From contig NZ_WKKH01000004.1 in the NCBI RefSeq assembly GCF_009674725.1, positions 124,001-188,000 of the forward strand: 64,000 nucleotides of DNA. Reading direction: 5' to 3'. Positions within the stretch are counted from its first letter, which is position 1, and every line of letters begins with the position of its first letter. Below are positions 25,930 to 35,670 of the stretch, piece by piece. Source of the DNA: Pedobacter petrophilus. Its GTDB lineage: Bacteria > Bacteroidota > Bacteroidia > Sphingobacteriales > Sphingobacteriaceae. The translations under genes were made by a program, and so were the position numbers. A model generated the notes under the pieces. It searched no databases. It saw nothing but the letters and a program-made list of their open reading frames with translations, and was not told the origin of the DNA.

Positions 25930-27306
25930 TTAAAGTAAAACGCCTTTTAAAAATAGTAAAGCAAAACTGAAATATATGATCAGGCCGGTAACATCTACCA
26001 GCGTAGCCACAAAAGGCGCTGATGAAGTTGCAGGGTCGGCCCCCAAACGCTTCAATATAATGGGCAACATCGATCCGCTTAATGACCCCCATAATACCAC
26101 AAAAACAAGTGAAACGCTAATGGTAAAAGCGATTAATACCCAATGTTCACCATATGCATTAGGCCAGGCTAAATGCCAGAAAAAGATTCTGGCAAAGCCG
26201 ATAACACCTAAACAGAAACCCAATAAAAAGCCAGAGGTAAGTTCTCTACGCATTACCCGCCACCAATCTTTTATGGTTACTTCTCCAAGGGCCATGGCCT
26301 GTATAATTAATGTGGATGCTTGTGAACCACTGTTTCCTCCACATGAAATGATCAATGGAATAAACAAAGCCAAAACCGTTGCTTTATGAATTTGTCCTTC
26401 AAAAAAGCCCATAGCTGTTGCCGTAAGCATTTCGCCAAGCATTAAAATGGCAAGCCATCCCACCCGCTTTCTCACTAAATTAAAGATAGAAGTATCAAGA
26501 TAAGGTTCATCTAATGCTGCACTACCTCCTATCTTATGCATATCTTCGGTATATTCTTCGTTGGCAATCCAAAGGATATCATCCACCGTTACAATACCGA
26601 GAAGGATATTATTTTCATCCACTACAGGGAGGGCCACCCGGTTGTTCATCCTGAAGATGTTAATCGCGTCTTCCTGCGGATCGTTCGCCGTCAAAGCAAT
26701 GAAGCGTTTATCTGTCAGTTCTCCTATAATGGCCTCCGGATCGGCAAGTAAAACCTCCCTGATCCTGATATCATCAAGCAGCACACCATCTTTATCAATC
26801 ACATAAACCACATCAATGGTTTCGGAGTTTTTACCGTATCGCCTGATGTGTGATAAAACCCGTGTAACCGACCATTCTGGCTTCACGGCAATATAATCTG
26901 GCGTCATTAAACGGCCAATACTATATTCGTTGTAACCTAAAAGTGCGAGTGATTCCTTCCGTTCTTCTGAAGGTAAAAGTGAAATCATTTTTTTCACCAC
27001 ATCGCCTTTCATTTCTCCGAAAAGTGCTGTACGGTCATCAGGAGGCAAATCCTTGATGATTTGATTCAGTTTATTGCCCGAAAGTTTTTTGATAATGCGT
27101 TCCTGGGTAGGAAAATCGAGAATTCTAAAAACGTTTACCGCACGGTTTAGTGAAATGGTATCAATGAATTTAGCTGCACATTGTGGAAGTTCGTCAATTA
27201 AGGCTTCAACATCGGAAATATTCAGCTCATCCAGATAGAGCTTTAAAGCTTTATCATCCTCTCTATCAAGTATTTCCCGAACCTCTTCAACAACCAATTC
27301 TTCCAT
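25930..27306 (-). CDS. mgtE: Magnesium transporter MgtE
   Basis: Mg2+ channel of the inner membrane, gated by cytoplasmic Mg sensing. 458 aa from ATG 27306 (MEELVVEEVREIL); a TTG two codons upstream is ignored. Order: N-domain (about 1-125), paired CBS domains (about 130-250), linker helix and five membrane helices from about 280. The conserved pore signature GGNSGSQASTLI is present, as is the LFGEMKGDVVKK N-domain repeat. Heads a two-gene unit with the HAD hydrolase. Confidence 0.94.
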   Translation of the reverse strand: MEELVVEEVREILDREDDKALKLYLDELNISDVEALIDELPQCAAKFIDTISLNRAVNVFRILDFPTQERIIKKLSGNKLNQIIKDLPPDDRTALFGEMKGDVVKKMISLLPSEERKESLALLGYNEYSIGRLMTPDYIAVKPEWSVTRVLSHIRRYGKNSETIDVVYVIDKDGVLLDDIRIREVLLADPEAIIGELTDKRFIALTANDPQEDAINIFRMNNRVALPVVDENNILLGIVTVDDILWIANEEYTEDMHKIGGSAALDEPYLDTSIFNLVRKRVGWLAILMLGEMLTATAMGFFEGQIHKATVLALFIPLIISCGGNSGSQASTLIIQAMALGEVTIKDWWRVMRRELTSGFLLGFCLGVIGFARIFFWHLAWPNAYGEHWVLIAFTISVSLVFVVLWGSLSGSMLPIILKRLGADPATSSAPFVATLVDVTGLIIYFSFALLFLKGVLL

Positions 27307-27312
27307 AAACAA

Positions 27313-27677
27313 CTTATTAAATTTACTACATGCCTAAACCCCTTATTAACGGTTCGCAAAGGTGCATTTTTATTTTTTAAAAAGCCAGTAGCAGATCTTT
27401 AAATCCAGCACTGAAACTTTCCATATTGAACTGGTTTGCTTGGAAACCCTAATATTCTAATCTTCACCCGGATGATTTAATCACCTGTTAACATAAATAA
27501 AATACAGGCACGAGTGTTCAATAAGCCTATCAAATATTCTAACGAATCTTCTTTCGCTTAAGGATCTCTTCTCTTAACTGGAAAGGAATAAAAAGTAATT
27601 TTAAACAGACATCACTGTACATAACAGTGGATCAATTAAACGGTCCTACCTTCGAATAAACCAAAATATAAATTCTC
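27313..27677. other. Intergenic region mgtE / beta-helix lipoprotein
   Basis: About 370 bp, divergent promoters expected. On the right it holds a hyphenated palindrome CACTGT-N5-ACAGTG (27613-27629) and a -7-like TACCTTCG (27647-27654), 24 nt before ATG 27678. No gene seen. Confidence 0.5.
27613..27629 (+). promoter_or_regulatory. Candidate operator upstream of the lipoprotein cluster
   Basis: Perfect 6-bp inverted repeat CACTGT/ACAGTG with 5-nt spacer, placed 17 nt upstream of TACCTTCG, where it would overlap the -33 region. Binding protein unknown. Confidence 0.35.
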
Positions 27678-28814
27678 ATGAAACAACTGTTCCCAAAAAC
27701 AGCCTGGCAAGGCCTGGCTATTTGTTTGCTTTTATTTTCACTCACCGGCTGCAAAAAATCTTCAGGCGATTTACAAGACATTTCAGATTTGTCCAGAACT
27801 GCTTCGTTAAGCGACCAACAAAAATTAATGGCTACAGCCGCAGCAACTGCGGCAACGGCATCTGGTGAAGTTACAGGATCTGGCGGCAATTTTACGGCAG
27901 CAGTAAATGGTGTAAATAAATACACCGGTACAAACTACATTTCAGCTATTCAGGCTGCAGTTAACGGACTTACATCTGGCAGAACAGTTAAAGAATGGGT
28001 AACCGTTCGTGTATCGGGAGCTTCAGGCAGTTCTGGCGGATCACTTAAATACGTGAATATGGCAAGTAATACAGGAATTGACTTTGCCGGCAATACCTTT
28101 AATGCGAACAGTGGCGATGCCCTGATTATTCCGATATGGGCAGACAGAAAATCAAATGTGGAGGTAAAAAACCTAAAAGTAACAGGAAAACCCCGTTATG
28201 GCATTTGGTTTAAAGGCTGCTCTGGTATGAACATCAGCAATATTACCATGAACATTTCGGTACCTGCAACTGATTTAGGCTTAGGCATCAGGGTGGATAA
28301 CAGCACCGGGTCTACCAATAACCTAAATATTAGCGGAACAATTAACATCACCGGAGGAGATAATTCTATTGAAACTTATGGTCTTGATGGCTTTACGATC
28401 GGAAATGTAACCTCCAGCAACAATGCGGCTTGTGGTGTTTTACTAAATCAGTCGAAAAACGGAACCGTTGGTACGGTAACCGGCACCAATAATAGCACAA
28501 CCGGTTCGGTTACAGGCTATGCCACTTTTCGCTGTGCCAATAGCAATGGTCCGAATGTTACCTGTGCAAAAGTGTATTCACGCGGTAGCGGTCGTGGCTT
28601 TTTCAGCGTGACAGGCAGTAATGGATGTACGGTAAATTCAGTAGACATTGCCAATACGGCACTACAGGGAATTTTTCTTCAAGATGCCGCTAACACCAAA
28701 GTATTAGCAGGTACAGTGACCAATGGTAACCCTAACGTTCAACACCAAAGCGCAACAAATTGCAGTACAAAAGTAAACGGACAAACGTACACGGCTTCAA
28801 ATGGCATCTGGTAA
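27678..28814 (+). CDS. Right-handed beta-helix lipoprotein (pectate lyase-like fold)
   Basis: 378-aa lipoprotein: lipobox LTGC (about residue 25) followed by KK and a low-complexity Ala/Thr stretch (52-62). From about 110 on, short parallel beta-helix coils are visible (for example NVEVKNLKVTGKPRYGIWF, then MNISNITMNIS, FTIGNVTSSNNAACGVLL, and KNGTVGTVTGTNN). No catalytic residue set of a known polysaccharide lyase could be confirmed. Likely surface or periplasmic carbohydrate-related protein. First of three exported proteins before the SusC/D pair. Confidence 0.75.
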   Translation: MKQLFPKTAWQGLAICLLLFSLTGCKKSSGDLQDISDLSRTASLSDQQKLMATAAATAATASGEVTGSGGNFTAAVNGVNKYTGTNYISAIQAAVNGLTSGRTVKEWVTVRVSGASGSSGGSLKYVNMASNTGIDFAGNTFNANSGDALIIPIWADRKSNVEVKNLKVTGKPRYGIWFKGCSGMNISNITMNISVPATDLGLGIRVDNSTGSTNNLNISGTINITGGDNSIETYGLDGFTIGNVTSSNNAACGVLLNQSKNGTVGTVTGTNNSTTGSVTGYATFRCANSNGPNVTCAKVYSRGSGRGFFSVTGSNGCTVNSVDIANTALQGIFLQDAANTKVLAGTVTNGNPNVQHQSATNCSTKVNGQTYTASNGIW

Positions 28815-29409
28815 TCTCCAATTTTTAAATAAGCGGTATATCATTTACCGCTTATTTGATTTAAAAAAAGCCTGTATTTCTTTTTCACTTTTATTATTCT
28901 TTACGGCCTGCAAAGTTCCGGTAGAAAATAAGATCTCTAGTGTTCCTGTTTACAATGTGGCTTATTCCTATCCGAAAGAAATCTTAAAACCCATGCAACA
29001 AGAATACCCAAACCTTGTACTTATAGAAAAATCAGCATATGCTAAATTGTTCTGGGATTTTTATGACAAGCAAATTTTTCCGTCGGTTTCTACAACGGAT
29101 ATTAATAACGATCAAAAGAACGATTTTGGATATATCGTAGAGGTTAACGGAAAACTTAAGGTAGCCATTGCCATTTCTAACGGAAATAAATACCATTACT
29201 GGCTTTCACCATTTGCATTAGGGCCAAGAGAAAAACATGGTGTAGACTTCTGCATTGATGTTGAACCAGCCGGAAGAACCGACATTGTAAAACCTGCTAC
29301 CCGTTCGCTACTGCTTCAAAAGAATGGATTCGTGATTAAAAAACTGGAACAGGATAATCTCATCCTCTACGAAAATGAAGGTCAGATCACTACGTTTTTT
29401 ATGAAATAA
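28801..29409 (+). CDS. Uncharacterised lipoprotein
   Basis: 202 aa, family not recognised. A hydrophobic stretch KACISFSLLLFFTAC ends in a lipobox (FTAC, Cys about residue 37). ATG 28801 lies inside the end of the previous gene (14-nt overlap) and gives an unusually long signal; no other ATG, GTG or TTG precedes the hydrophobic core in frame. The mature part has TTDINNDQKNDFGYIVE, reminiscent of a single VCBS/FG-GAP calcium-loop motif, but no repeats. Strangely, a strong hairpin (28827-28857) falls within its N-terminal codons. Confidence 0.6.
   Translation: MASGNLQFLNKRYIIYRLFDLKKACISFSLLLFFTACKVPVENKISSVPVYNVAYSYPKEILKPMQQEYPNLVLIEKSAYAKLFWDFYDKQIFPSVSTTDINNDQKNDFGYIVEVNGKLKVAIAISNGNKYHYWLSPFALGPREKHGVDFCIDVEPAGRTDIVKPATRSLLLQKNGFVIKKLEQDNLILYENEGQITTFFMK
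28827..28857 (+). terminator. Strong hairpin at the end of the beta-helix gene
   Basis: AAATAAGCGGTA pairs perfectly with TACCGCTTATTT (12 bp, 7-nt loop), 13 nt past the beta-helix stop. It looks like a terminator but lies in the coding start of the next lipoprotein. Confidence 0.6.
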
Positions 29410-29429
29410 GGTTACATGAATTTTAAAAT

Positions 29430-30113
29430 ATGAAGATTCTTTTATTGAAACAGAAAACTTTTCTGGTACTGATACTAGCCATTGCACTTCTTCAGCGTTG
29501 CGGGAATAAAAATACCTTTAAAGATATTGATGGCAATGTATATCATAGCGTTCAGATTGGAAAACAGACCTGGATGGTAGAAAATTTAAAAACCACAAGA
29601 TTTAATAATGGAGACACAATTGCTTTCCTAAAAAATGAATTAGCCTGGAAAGCTAATGATCTCCCGGCCTGCAGCACCTACGGGATTAAAGATTCACTTG
29701 ATACTGATTACGGCTTGCTTTATAATTGGTATTGTATCGGCGATAAGCGTGAACTCGCACCAAAAGGCTGGAGAATCCCTACAGAAGCAGACATACGTAA
29801 GTTACTTCAGTTTATTGGTTCAGATACCACAGCAGCTTCTTTGTTAAAAGAACAAGGAACTCAACATTGGCTGCCTTCCTTTACCGAAGGAACTAACGCA
29901 ACTGGTTTTTCTGCACTGCCAGGAGGCTACAAAGATGCAGATGGAAAATCTTACATGCGTAAAAGCAATGGCTATTACTGGACCACTCAGGGAAGTTTTG
30001 AGTTTTACCACTGGAGCTCCAGGGTTTTTCAGGCTTTTGCTAACATTGAACGGAATCCGATATTTATGAAATATGGTTTTTCTATTAAATGCATCAAAGA
30101 AACCAGTCAATAA
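29430..30113 (+). CDS. FISUMP-domain exported lipoprotein
   Basis: 227 aa. Signal segment with a possible lipobox (LLQRCGN, Cys about residue 24). The mature part is a FISUMP domain (fibrobacter succinogenes major paralogous domain): DIDGNVYHSVQIGKQTWM, VENLKTTRFNNGD, YGLLYNWY, PKGWRIPTEAD, FSALPGGYKDADG and YYWTTQ. The family is secreted, with C-type-lectin-like architecture; ligand unknown. 20 nt after the preceding lipoprotein gene, so probably same unit. Confidence 0.88.
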   Translation: MKILLLKQKTFLVLILAIALLQRCGNKNTFKDIDGNVYHSVQIGKQTWMVENLKTTRFNNGDTIAFLKNELAWKANDLPACSTYGIKDSLDTDYGLLYNWYCIGDKRELAPKGWRIPTEADIRKLLQFIGSDTTAASLLKEQGTQHWLPSFTEGTNATGFSALPGGYKDADGKSYMRKSNGYYWTTQGSFEFYHWSSRVFQAFANIERNPIFMKYGFSIKCIKETSQ

Positions 30114-30392
30114 TTTTAATCTTATCTAGTGCATCTACCAAAGGCAGGTAAGGAATATGCCTTATCATAAGCACACTACTTAAAGTTTTAGACCATTTGT
30201 ACCACTTCTATCTTTTTACCAAACGTATAGATTTAATTAATCATTAAACACTTATTGGATTTATGTCTTAATATCTATACAAAAATCAAGCTAAGTAACA
30301 TTCTTGTTAATTTACGGTTAATACCTGATAAAATCATCAATAGATGTGGTTTGAAAGTCGCTTAAATTTGAGCAAACCAACTTACAAACAAC

Positions 30393-33300
30393 ATGCTAAC
30401 TAAACTCAAGAGTGCTATGCTAGCCATAACCATGCTCTGTTTTATCCAATTAAATGCCCAAACGGCACTTGTAAACGGTAAAATAACGGATGCATCTGGT
30501 GCTCCTCTTCCAGGGATTACGGTAAAAATAAAAGGTACATCTAAAGGTGTATCGACCGATTCACAAGGTAATTTCGCAATTAGTAGTCCAAACCCAGCGG
30601 TATTTACCGTGAGTGGAATAGGGTTTCAGACTAAAGAATTTACTTATGCCGGGCAACGCGGATTAATTATCTCACTCGCAGACGATCAACAAAATTTAAG
30701 CGAAGTGGTGGTAACTGCTTTGGGTGTAAAGCGTGAGAAACGCAACCTTACTTACAGTTCTCAAGAGGTAAAAGGTGATCAGCTAACCCAAACCAGAGAA
30801 CCAAATCTGGTTAATGCCCTGGCAGGAAAAGTTTCAGGCGTACAGATTACCAGTTCTTCAGGCACGCCAGGTAGTTCATCCAGAATTGTAATCAGGGGTG
30901 CTAATTCACTCTATGGAAACAACGAAGCGCTAATGGTAATCGATGGTATTCCGGTGAACAACGATGAAACAGGCAACTTAAATTCAGGTCCTGGAACAAA
31001 CAGAATTGCAGATTTAGACCCTAACATTATTGAGAGCATTAACGTATTAAAGGGTGGTGCAGCAACCGCACTTTATGGATCAGATGGTGCTAAAGGCGTG
31101 ATTATCATTACTACCAAAGCTGGTGCTCAAAACAAAAAGCCTTCGCTAAGCTTCTCTTCTTCCCTATCGTTAGAAACTCCCCTATTACCAGAAATTCAAA
31201 ATAAATATTCGCTGGGATCTAACGGAAGATATTTTGATGGAACGACTGAAAAAACGAGTACCTCATGGGGTGCAAGAATGGATACCCTGAAAATAAACGG
31301 TCAGCCTGCGCAGGTTTATGATCAATCTGATCTTTTCTTTAAAACGGGTAAAACCTACACCAATACCCTCGGTTTAACTGGTGGTGGAACTTATAGTTCT
31401 TATTTCCTATCTTACACCAACCTCGCGCAGGAAGGAACGGTACCTACTACATCTTTCGATCGGAATACGGTTTTCGGAAAATTCAGCACCCAGGTGTTAA
31501 AAAATCTCGATATTACCTTTTCACTCAACTACGCCAATACCAAAAACAACAGGTTGCCAGAGGGTTATGCATTAGAAAGCCCGGTATGGACCATTTTTTC
31601 TGCTCCGGTTTCTTATAATTTAGAACCAGCTACCAATCCAGATGGATCTCAACGTTTATTCCGTTTCTCCCGGAATAATCCTTACTGGGTGTTAGATAAT
31701 ATCAGCAATACTTCCGTGGTAAACAGATTCTTACCCACATTTAACGCCAATTATAAACCATTGAGCTGGTTAACCATTACAGAACGTTTTGGAGCTGATG
31801 TTTACACCGAATTAGGAAAGTACCACGAATCTTTACTATCGGTTTCTAATCCTAATGGCCGGATCGTAAACAACAGTTCTAATTTCAGGCAATATAATAA
31901 TGACCTGATCATCTCTGCGAACAAGAATTATGGTGATTTTAATATTGATGCATTATTAGGTAACAATGTGATATCAACCTACTACGAAAATGCTTATGCC
32001 AATGGCGTTGGTATCACCGTTCCAGGATTTAATAATATTGCTTCAGCATCAACGGTTAAATTTTCTGAAAACAGTTTCCTGAGCAGAAAAATAGGATTTT
32101 ATCTGCAATCGAACATTGATTATAAAAAGTTCCTGATTCTTTCACTCACAGGAAGGTATGATGGCACTTCTGTATTGTCCACAGACAACAGCTTTTACCC
32201 TTACGGTTCTGCTGCAACAAGTTTTATTTTTTCTAATTTCTTTTCTAAAAGGCTTTCTGATATCATGAGTTTCGGAAAGTTAAGGTTATCGTATAGTACG
32301 GTTGGAAATGCCAGTATTGCCCCGTATAACCTGCTCACCCCTTATGAATCACAAAATGTAAGAAATATTGCCTTTCCATATCAGGGGCAATCTGGCTTTT
32401 TGATTAGCGGTACGCTAAGCGATCCAAACTTGAAGAATGAGCGGATCAATGAATTTGAAGTGGGGTTGGAAACTGGCTTTTTCAAAAACCGTTTGAGCTT
32501 AGAAGTGACCTATTTCGACAAAAAGACCAAGAATGGGATTATCCCGAATGTAGCATTGGCACCTTCAACCGGTTTCAATTCGACCAGTGTGAATACAGCT
32601 GGTATGCAAAACAGAGGTATTGAAGTATTACTGACTGCAAGACCAATCAAAACGGAAGATTTTAGCTGGGACCTCACCTTAAACTATAGCAGAATCAGAA
32701 ATAAAGTTACGTCCATCTACAATAACCTGAATCAGGTTGGTAACGGATTCACTTTTATCCTTGTAAACCAACCTTACGGCGTAATTTATGGAACGCGTTA
32801 TGCCAGAAATAGTGAAGGTAAAATATTAACCGGCGATGATGGACTCCCTTTCTCTGCAGACGATCAGGGAATTATTGGCGACATTAATCCAGACTGGATG
32901 GGTGGAATCATCAATAATTTCAGGTATAAACAATTCACACTAAGTTTCTCTTTCGACATGAAAAAAGGTGGCGACATTCAAAACAATGTTGACGGTTATG
33001 GTTACTTCTATGGCACACCTAAGGTTACCGAAAACCGTGAACCTCGTGTTGTAGAGGGCATTAATGCCACTACCGGATTACCAAATACGGTATCGGTATC
33101 GGGCCAGGCTTATTATCAACGCATTAATAGTGTACTGGAATCGGTGATACAGGATGGTACTTATGTAAAATTAAGAAATGTTAGCTTCGGATATAACCTG
33201 AAACCAACCTGGCTGCAGAAAACACCTTTCAAAACCCTGGGACTACAAGTTACCGGCAGAAATTTATGGATCTATGCCCCGCACTTCACTGGCGGAGACC

Positions 33301-33404
33301 CTGAAGTAAGTTCTTTTGGTTCTTCAAATGGCTCACAGGGTATTTATTCCTTCTCCACCCCAACATCAAGATCAGTAGATTTTGCTTTGAAGTTAACATT
33401 ATAG
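30393..33404 (+). CDS. SusC/RagA family TonB-dependent outer-membrane transporter
   Basis: 1003 aa. Signal peptide 1-22 (ending LNAQ), carboxypeptidase-regulatory-like domain (about 28-100: VNGKITDASGAPLPGITVKI), then EVVVTALGVKRE, plug domain (about 120-245, with ALAGKVSGVQI, IVIRGANSLYGNN and LMVIDGIPV) and a long 22-strand beta-barrel to the C-terminal F-A-L-K-L-T-L. Imports oligosaccharides or peptides with its SusD partner (23 nt downstream). No anti-sigma or ECF sigma gene, nor glycoside hydrolase, adjoins; the substrate cannot be named. A -7-like TAAATTTG lies at 30363-30370. Confidence 0.95.
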   Translation: MLTKLKSAMLAITMLCFIQLNAQTALVNGKITDASGAPLPGITVKIKGTSKGVSTDSQGNFAISSPNPAVFTVSGIGFQTKEFTYAGQRGLIISLADDQQNLSEVVVTALGVKREKRNLTYSSQEVKGDQLTQTREPNLVNALAGKVSGVQITSSSGTPGSSSRIVIRGANSLYGNNEALMVIDGIPVNNDETGNLNSGPGTNRIADLDPNIIESINVLKGGAATALYGSDGAKGVIIITTKAGAQNKKPSLSFSSSLSLETPLLPEIQNKYSLGSNGRYFDGTTEKTSTSWGARMDTLKINGQPAQVYDQSDLFFKTGKTYTNTLGLTGGGTYSSYFLSYTNLAQEGTVPTTSFDRNTVFGKFSTQVLKNLDITFSLNYANTKNNRLPEGYALESPVWTIFSAPVSYNLEPATNPDGSQRLFRFSRNNPYWVLDNISNTSVVNRFLPTFNANYKPLSWLTITERFGADVYTELGKYHESLLSVSNPNGRIVNNSSNFRQYNNDLIISANKNYGDFNIDALLGNNVISTYYENAYANGVGITVPGFNNIASASTVKFSENSFLSRKIGFYLQSNIDYKKFLILSLTGRYDGTSVLSTDNSFYPYGSAATSFIFSNFFSKRLSDIMSFGKLRLSYSTVGNASIAPYNLLTPYESQNVRNIAFPYQGQSGFLISGTLSDPNLKNERINEFEVGLETGFFKNRLSLEVTYFDKKTKNGIIPNVALAPSTGFNSTSVNTAGMQNRGIEVLLTARPIKTEDFSWDLTLNYSRIRNKVTSIYNNLNQVGNGFTFILVNQPYGVIYGTRYARNSEGKILTGDDGLPFSADDQGIIGDINPDWMGGIINNFRYKQFTLSFSFDMKKGGDIQNNVDGYGYFYGTPKVTENREPRVVEGINATTGLPNTVSVSGQAYYQRINSVLESVIQDGTYVKLRNVSFGYNLKPTWLQKTPFKTLGLQVTGRNLWIYAPHFTGGDPEVSSFGSSNGSQGIYSFSTPTSRSVDFALKLTL

Positions 33405-33426
33405 GCACCACATAGAAATAATCAAC

Positions 33427-34824
33427 ATGAAAAAGATATATTTAATTCTAAGTTTTGCATTGATGACAGCTTTTGCTGGCTGCAAAAAATATATAGACGT
33501 TAATTACGACCCCAACAGGCCAATAGATGTAAAGGAGTCGCTGATGCTGCCGCCGATCCAGATGCTGATCTCGCAAAACATCAATGCATCGGGCGATGCC
33601 AACCTGAGTGTAGTTCTTCAACAGTATTTGCAGGTAATGGCCTTAAACCAGGTTGCACCCAACTTCGGTACTTACCAAATGTTTAGTGTAGATATGGACG
33701 GTGACTGGAACAATGTTTACGTGCGAACATTGAACAATCTTAATATACTGACCACGAAGGCAACTACAAATGGCAATTCTAATTATGCCGCGATATCTAA
33801 AATTTTGAGTGCATACACGTTAGGTTATGCAACCGATGCCTGGGGAGACCTTCCGTATAGTCAGGCTTTTAAAGGAACAACTGTACCTACCCCTGTTTAT
33901 GATAGTCAGCAACAAATCTACGTACAAATTCAGCGCTTACTGGATGAAAGTATTGCAAATATAGACCAAAATACTGGTGCAACACCTGGTGCAGATGACC
34001 TCGTTTATTTTGGGAACATGGAAAAATGGAAAAAACTGGCTTACACGTTAAAGGCCCGTTATTATATGCACCTTACCAAAGCACCTGGTACAACGGCCGC
34101 AGCACAGGCGCAACTTGCGTTAACTGCGCTAAACAACGGGATGCAAAACAACAGTGATGATTTTAAAGTGGCTTTTACCGGTACTGCAGGTGCTGAAAAC
34201 CCATGGCAACAAAATTTTTTACCCGGTACTACCTTCGTACTTGCGAATACTTTTGTAGATAATTTTAAAACGCGGAACGATCCAAGATTAAGTAAAATGA
34301 TTAAGCCAGCGGTTCAAACCGGCTTATACACAGGAAGACAAATCGGACTCGATGAAATTGGCAGTTTGGAATCTTACTCCATTCCTGCTGAATTTTACGC
34401 AGGCGCTAATGCCAATAACTACCTGGTAAATTATACTGAGGCGGCGTTTTTAAAGGCCGAAGCTACATTGATTATTTCTGGTGCGGGTGCAGCACAACCG
34501 TTTTATACGGAAGGCGTGCTACGCCATATGGAAAAAGTTGGCGTAAGCGCAGCTGATGCAAATAGCTACCTTACGGCAAGAGGTACATTGAATACTTCGA
34601 ACGCATTACGTTTAATTATGGAGGAAAAATCAATCTCTAACTTTCTTAATTCTGAAAATTATACTGATTGGCGCAGAACCGGATTTCCTGCTTTAACGAA
34701 AGTAAAAAATGCCCTTTCCGAAATTCCAAGAAGGGTTTTATATCCAAACTCAGAAATTACAGCGAATCCGCAACCGCAGCAAAAAGCAAAGATTGTAGAT
34801 CGATTATGGTGGGATGTTAACTAA
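33427..34824 (+). CDS. SusD/RagB family nutrient-binding outer-membrane lipoprotein
   Basis: 465-aa surface lipoprotein partner of the SusC transporter. Lipobox FAGC (Cys about residue 19). The TPR-rich SusD-like-2 type is suggested by KYIDVNYDPNRP, TDAWGDLPYSQAF, NMEKWKKLAYTLKARYYMHL, TEAAFLKAEA and the C-terminal NSENYTDWRRTGFPAL. Ligand unknown. A 13-bp hairpin terminator follows. Confidence 0.93.
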   Translation: MKKIYLILSFALMTAFAGCKKYIDVNYDPNRPIDVKESLMLPPIQMLISQNINASGDANLSVVLQQYLQVMALNQVAPNFGTYQMFSVDMDGDWNNVYVRTLNNLNILTTKATTNGNSNYAAISKILSAYTLGYATDAWGDLPYSQAFKGTTVPTPVYDSQQQIYVQIQRLLDESIANIDQNTGATPGADDLVYFGNMEKWKKLAYTLKARYYMHLTKAPGTTAAAQAQLALTALNNGMQNNSDDFKVAFTGTAGAENPWQQNFLPGTTFVLANTFVDNFKTRNDPRLSKMIKPAVQTGLYTGRQIGLDEIGSLESYSIPAEFYAGANANNYLVNYTEAAFLKAEATLIISGAGAAQPFYTEGVLRHMEKVGVSAADANSYLTARGTLNTSNALRLIMEEKSISNFLNSENYTDWRRTGFPALTKVKNALSEIPRRVLYPNSEITANPQPQQKAKIVDRLWWDVN

Positions 34825-34888
34825 CTTAATTGATAATCCTGTAGGTAAATTATTGATCGAAATAATTTACCTCAGTTTTAAGTCTAAA

Positions 34889-34926
34889 AAAGAAAGGAAG
34901 CTCAATGGCTTCCTTTCTTTTTTAAT
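34889..34926 (+). terminator. Terminator after SusD
   Basis: AAAGAAAGGAAGC pairs perfectly with GCTTCCTTTCTTT around 6 nt, followed by TTTTT. It may also stop read-through from the opposite strand tRNA. Confidence 0.9.
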
Positions 34927-34950
34927 TATCAGTAAGAATAAATCTTTTAG

Positions 34951-35022
34951 TGTTCCCAGAGGGATTCGAACCCCCATCGGTGGTACCGGAAACCACAATT
35001 CTATCCATTGAACTATGGGAAC
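34951..35022 (-). tRNA. tRNA-Arg (anticodon CCG)
   Basis: On the minus strand the cloverleaf is clear: acceptor GTTCCCA/TGGGAAC, anticodon stem GTGGT/ACCAC with loop TTCCGGT giving CCG (CGG codons), T-arm with GGTTCGAATC. 71 nt plus discriminator A; CCA is not encoded. Confidence 0.95.
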
Positions 35023-35661
35023 TTTGAGCGGCAAATATATAACTTGCCAGCCAATTTCGGCGTATGAAAATAAAAATAGTAGAATATAATTTTCGCTAGT
35101 GTAATGTTGAACCAGATCAGGAAATTCCTTCTTCCCATCTCACACCATACACTAAGCTGTACGCCACTCATTTTTTACTTATTTATCACCAACTGTTTAC
35201 GCCTTCTACTTGCCCATTTTCGTCTTAACCAAGTTATTTCAATATCTTTACTTACCCTAACATAAATTGGTAGCCTTTTTGCTATTCCAACGAGACAATT
35301 GTTCCCCGGTTTTCACAGGCCTATTATCATTTCAGCTCAAATTATTACACGCCACCCGGGCAAAATCGGTATCGATAGCGAAATTAAAAAAGGATCTGAA
35401 TTCTGGTTTGAGATTCCACTGGTTTCGGAGTCTTAAATATTCAGGATGTATTAAATCCGTTTATTAGGCCAAAAAACCTAAAATTAATTGGAAATAACTT
35501 ATTTTTAAATCCATCTGGTAGGAATGGATGTTATTGAACATATGAACATCATTAATTGTCAGCAAATATTGGGGTTATTCAAACTGAAGCACCTATAAAT
35601 TTATGAATGATAGCACCCCCTTTTACCTTATTAACATTGGCTACCTTCAAAAAAATGGCGT
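35023..35661. other. Intergenic region with a histidine-kinase remnant
   Basis: 640 bp. Apart from the remnant at 35266-35436, I see no gene. 35437-35670 is A+T-rich and contains no clear promoter. Confidence 0.5.
35266..35436 (+). pseudogene. Remnant of a histidine kinase HATPase_c C-terminus
   Basis: The frame ending at TAA 35434-35436 encodes IISAQIITRHPGKIGIDSEI then KKGSEFWFEIPLVSES, which is the end of a sensor kinase catalytic domain (compare IISSEI... the kinase at 37354 ends SSEIIKRHGGKMGVDSKLGE then GSSFWFTIPLK). The Gly-rich G2 box upstream is corrupted (GFHRPIII in place of G-x-GLGLYI), there is no start, and an in-frame stop lies at 35263. The rest of the kinase is absent. Confidence 0.65.
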
Positions 35662-35670
35662 TTGCAGACA

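Noticed and set aside
34814..35011. ORF of 65 aa ending in a peptide containing VPRGIRTPIGG
   Set aside because: It is the familiar false translation across a minus-strand tRNA gene (34951-35022).
35267..35467. 66-aa ORF at the kinase remnant
   Set aside because: Wrong frame; the kinase-like peptide is in a different frame of the same DNA.
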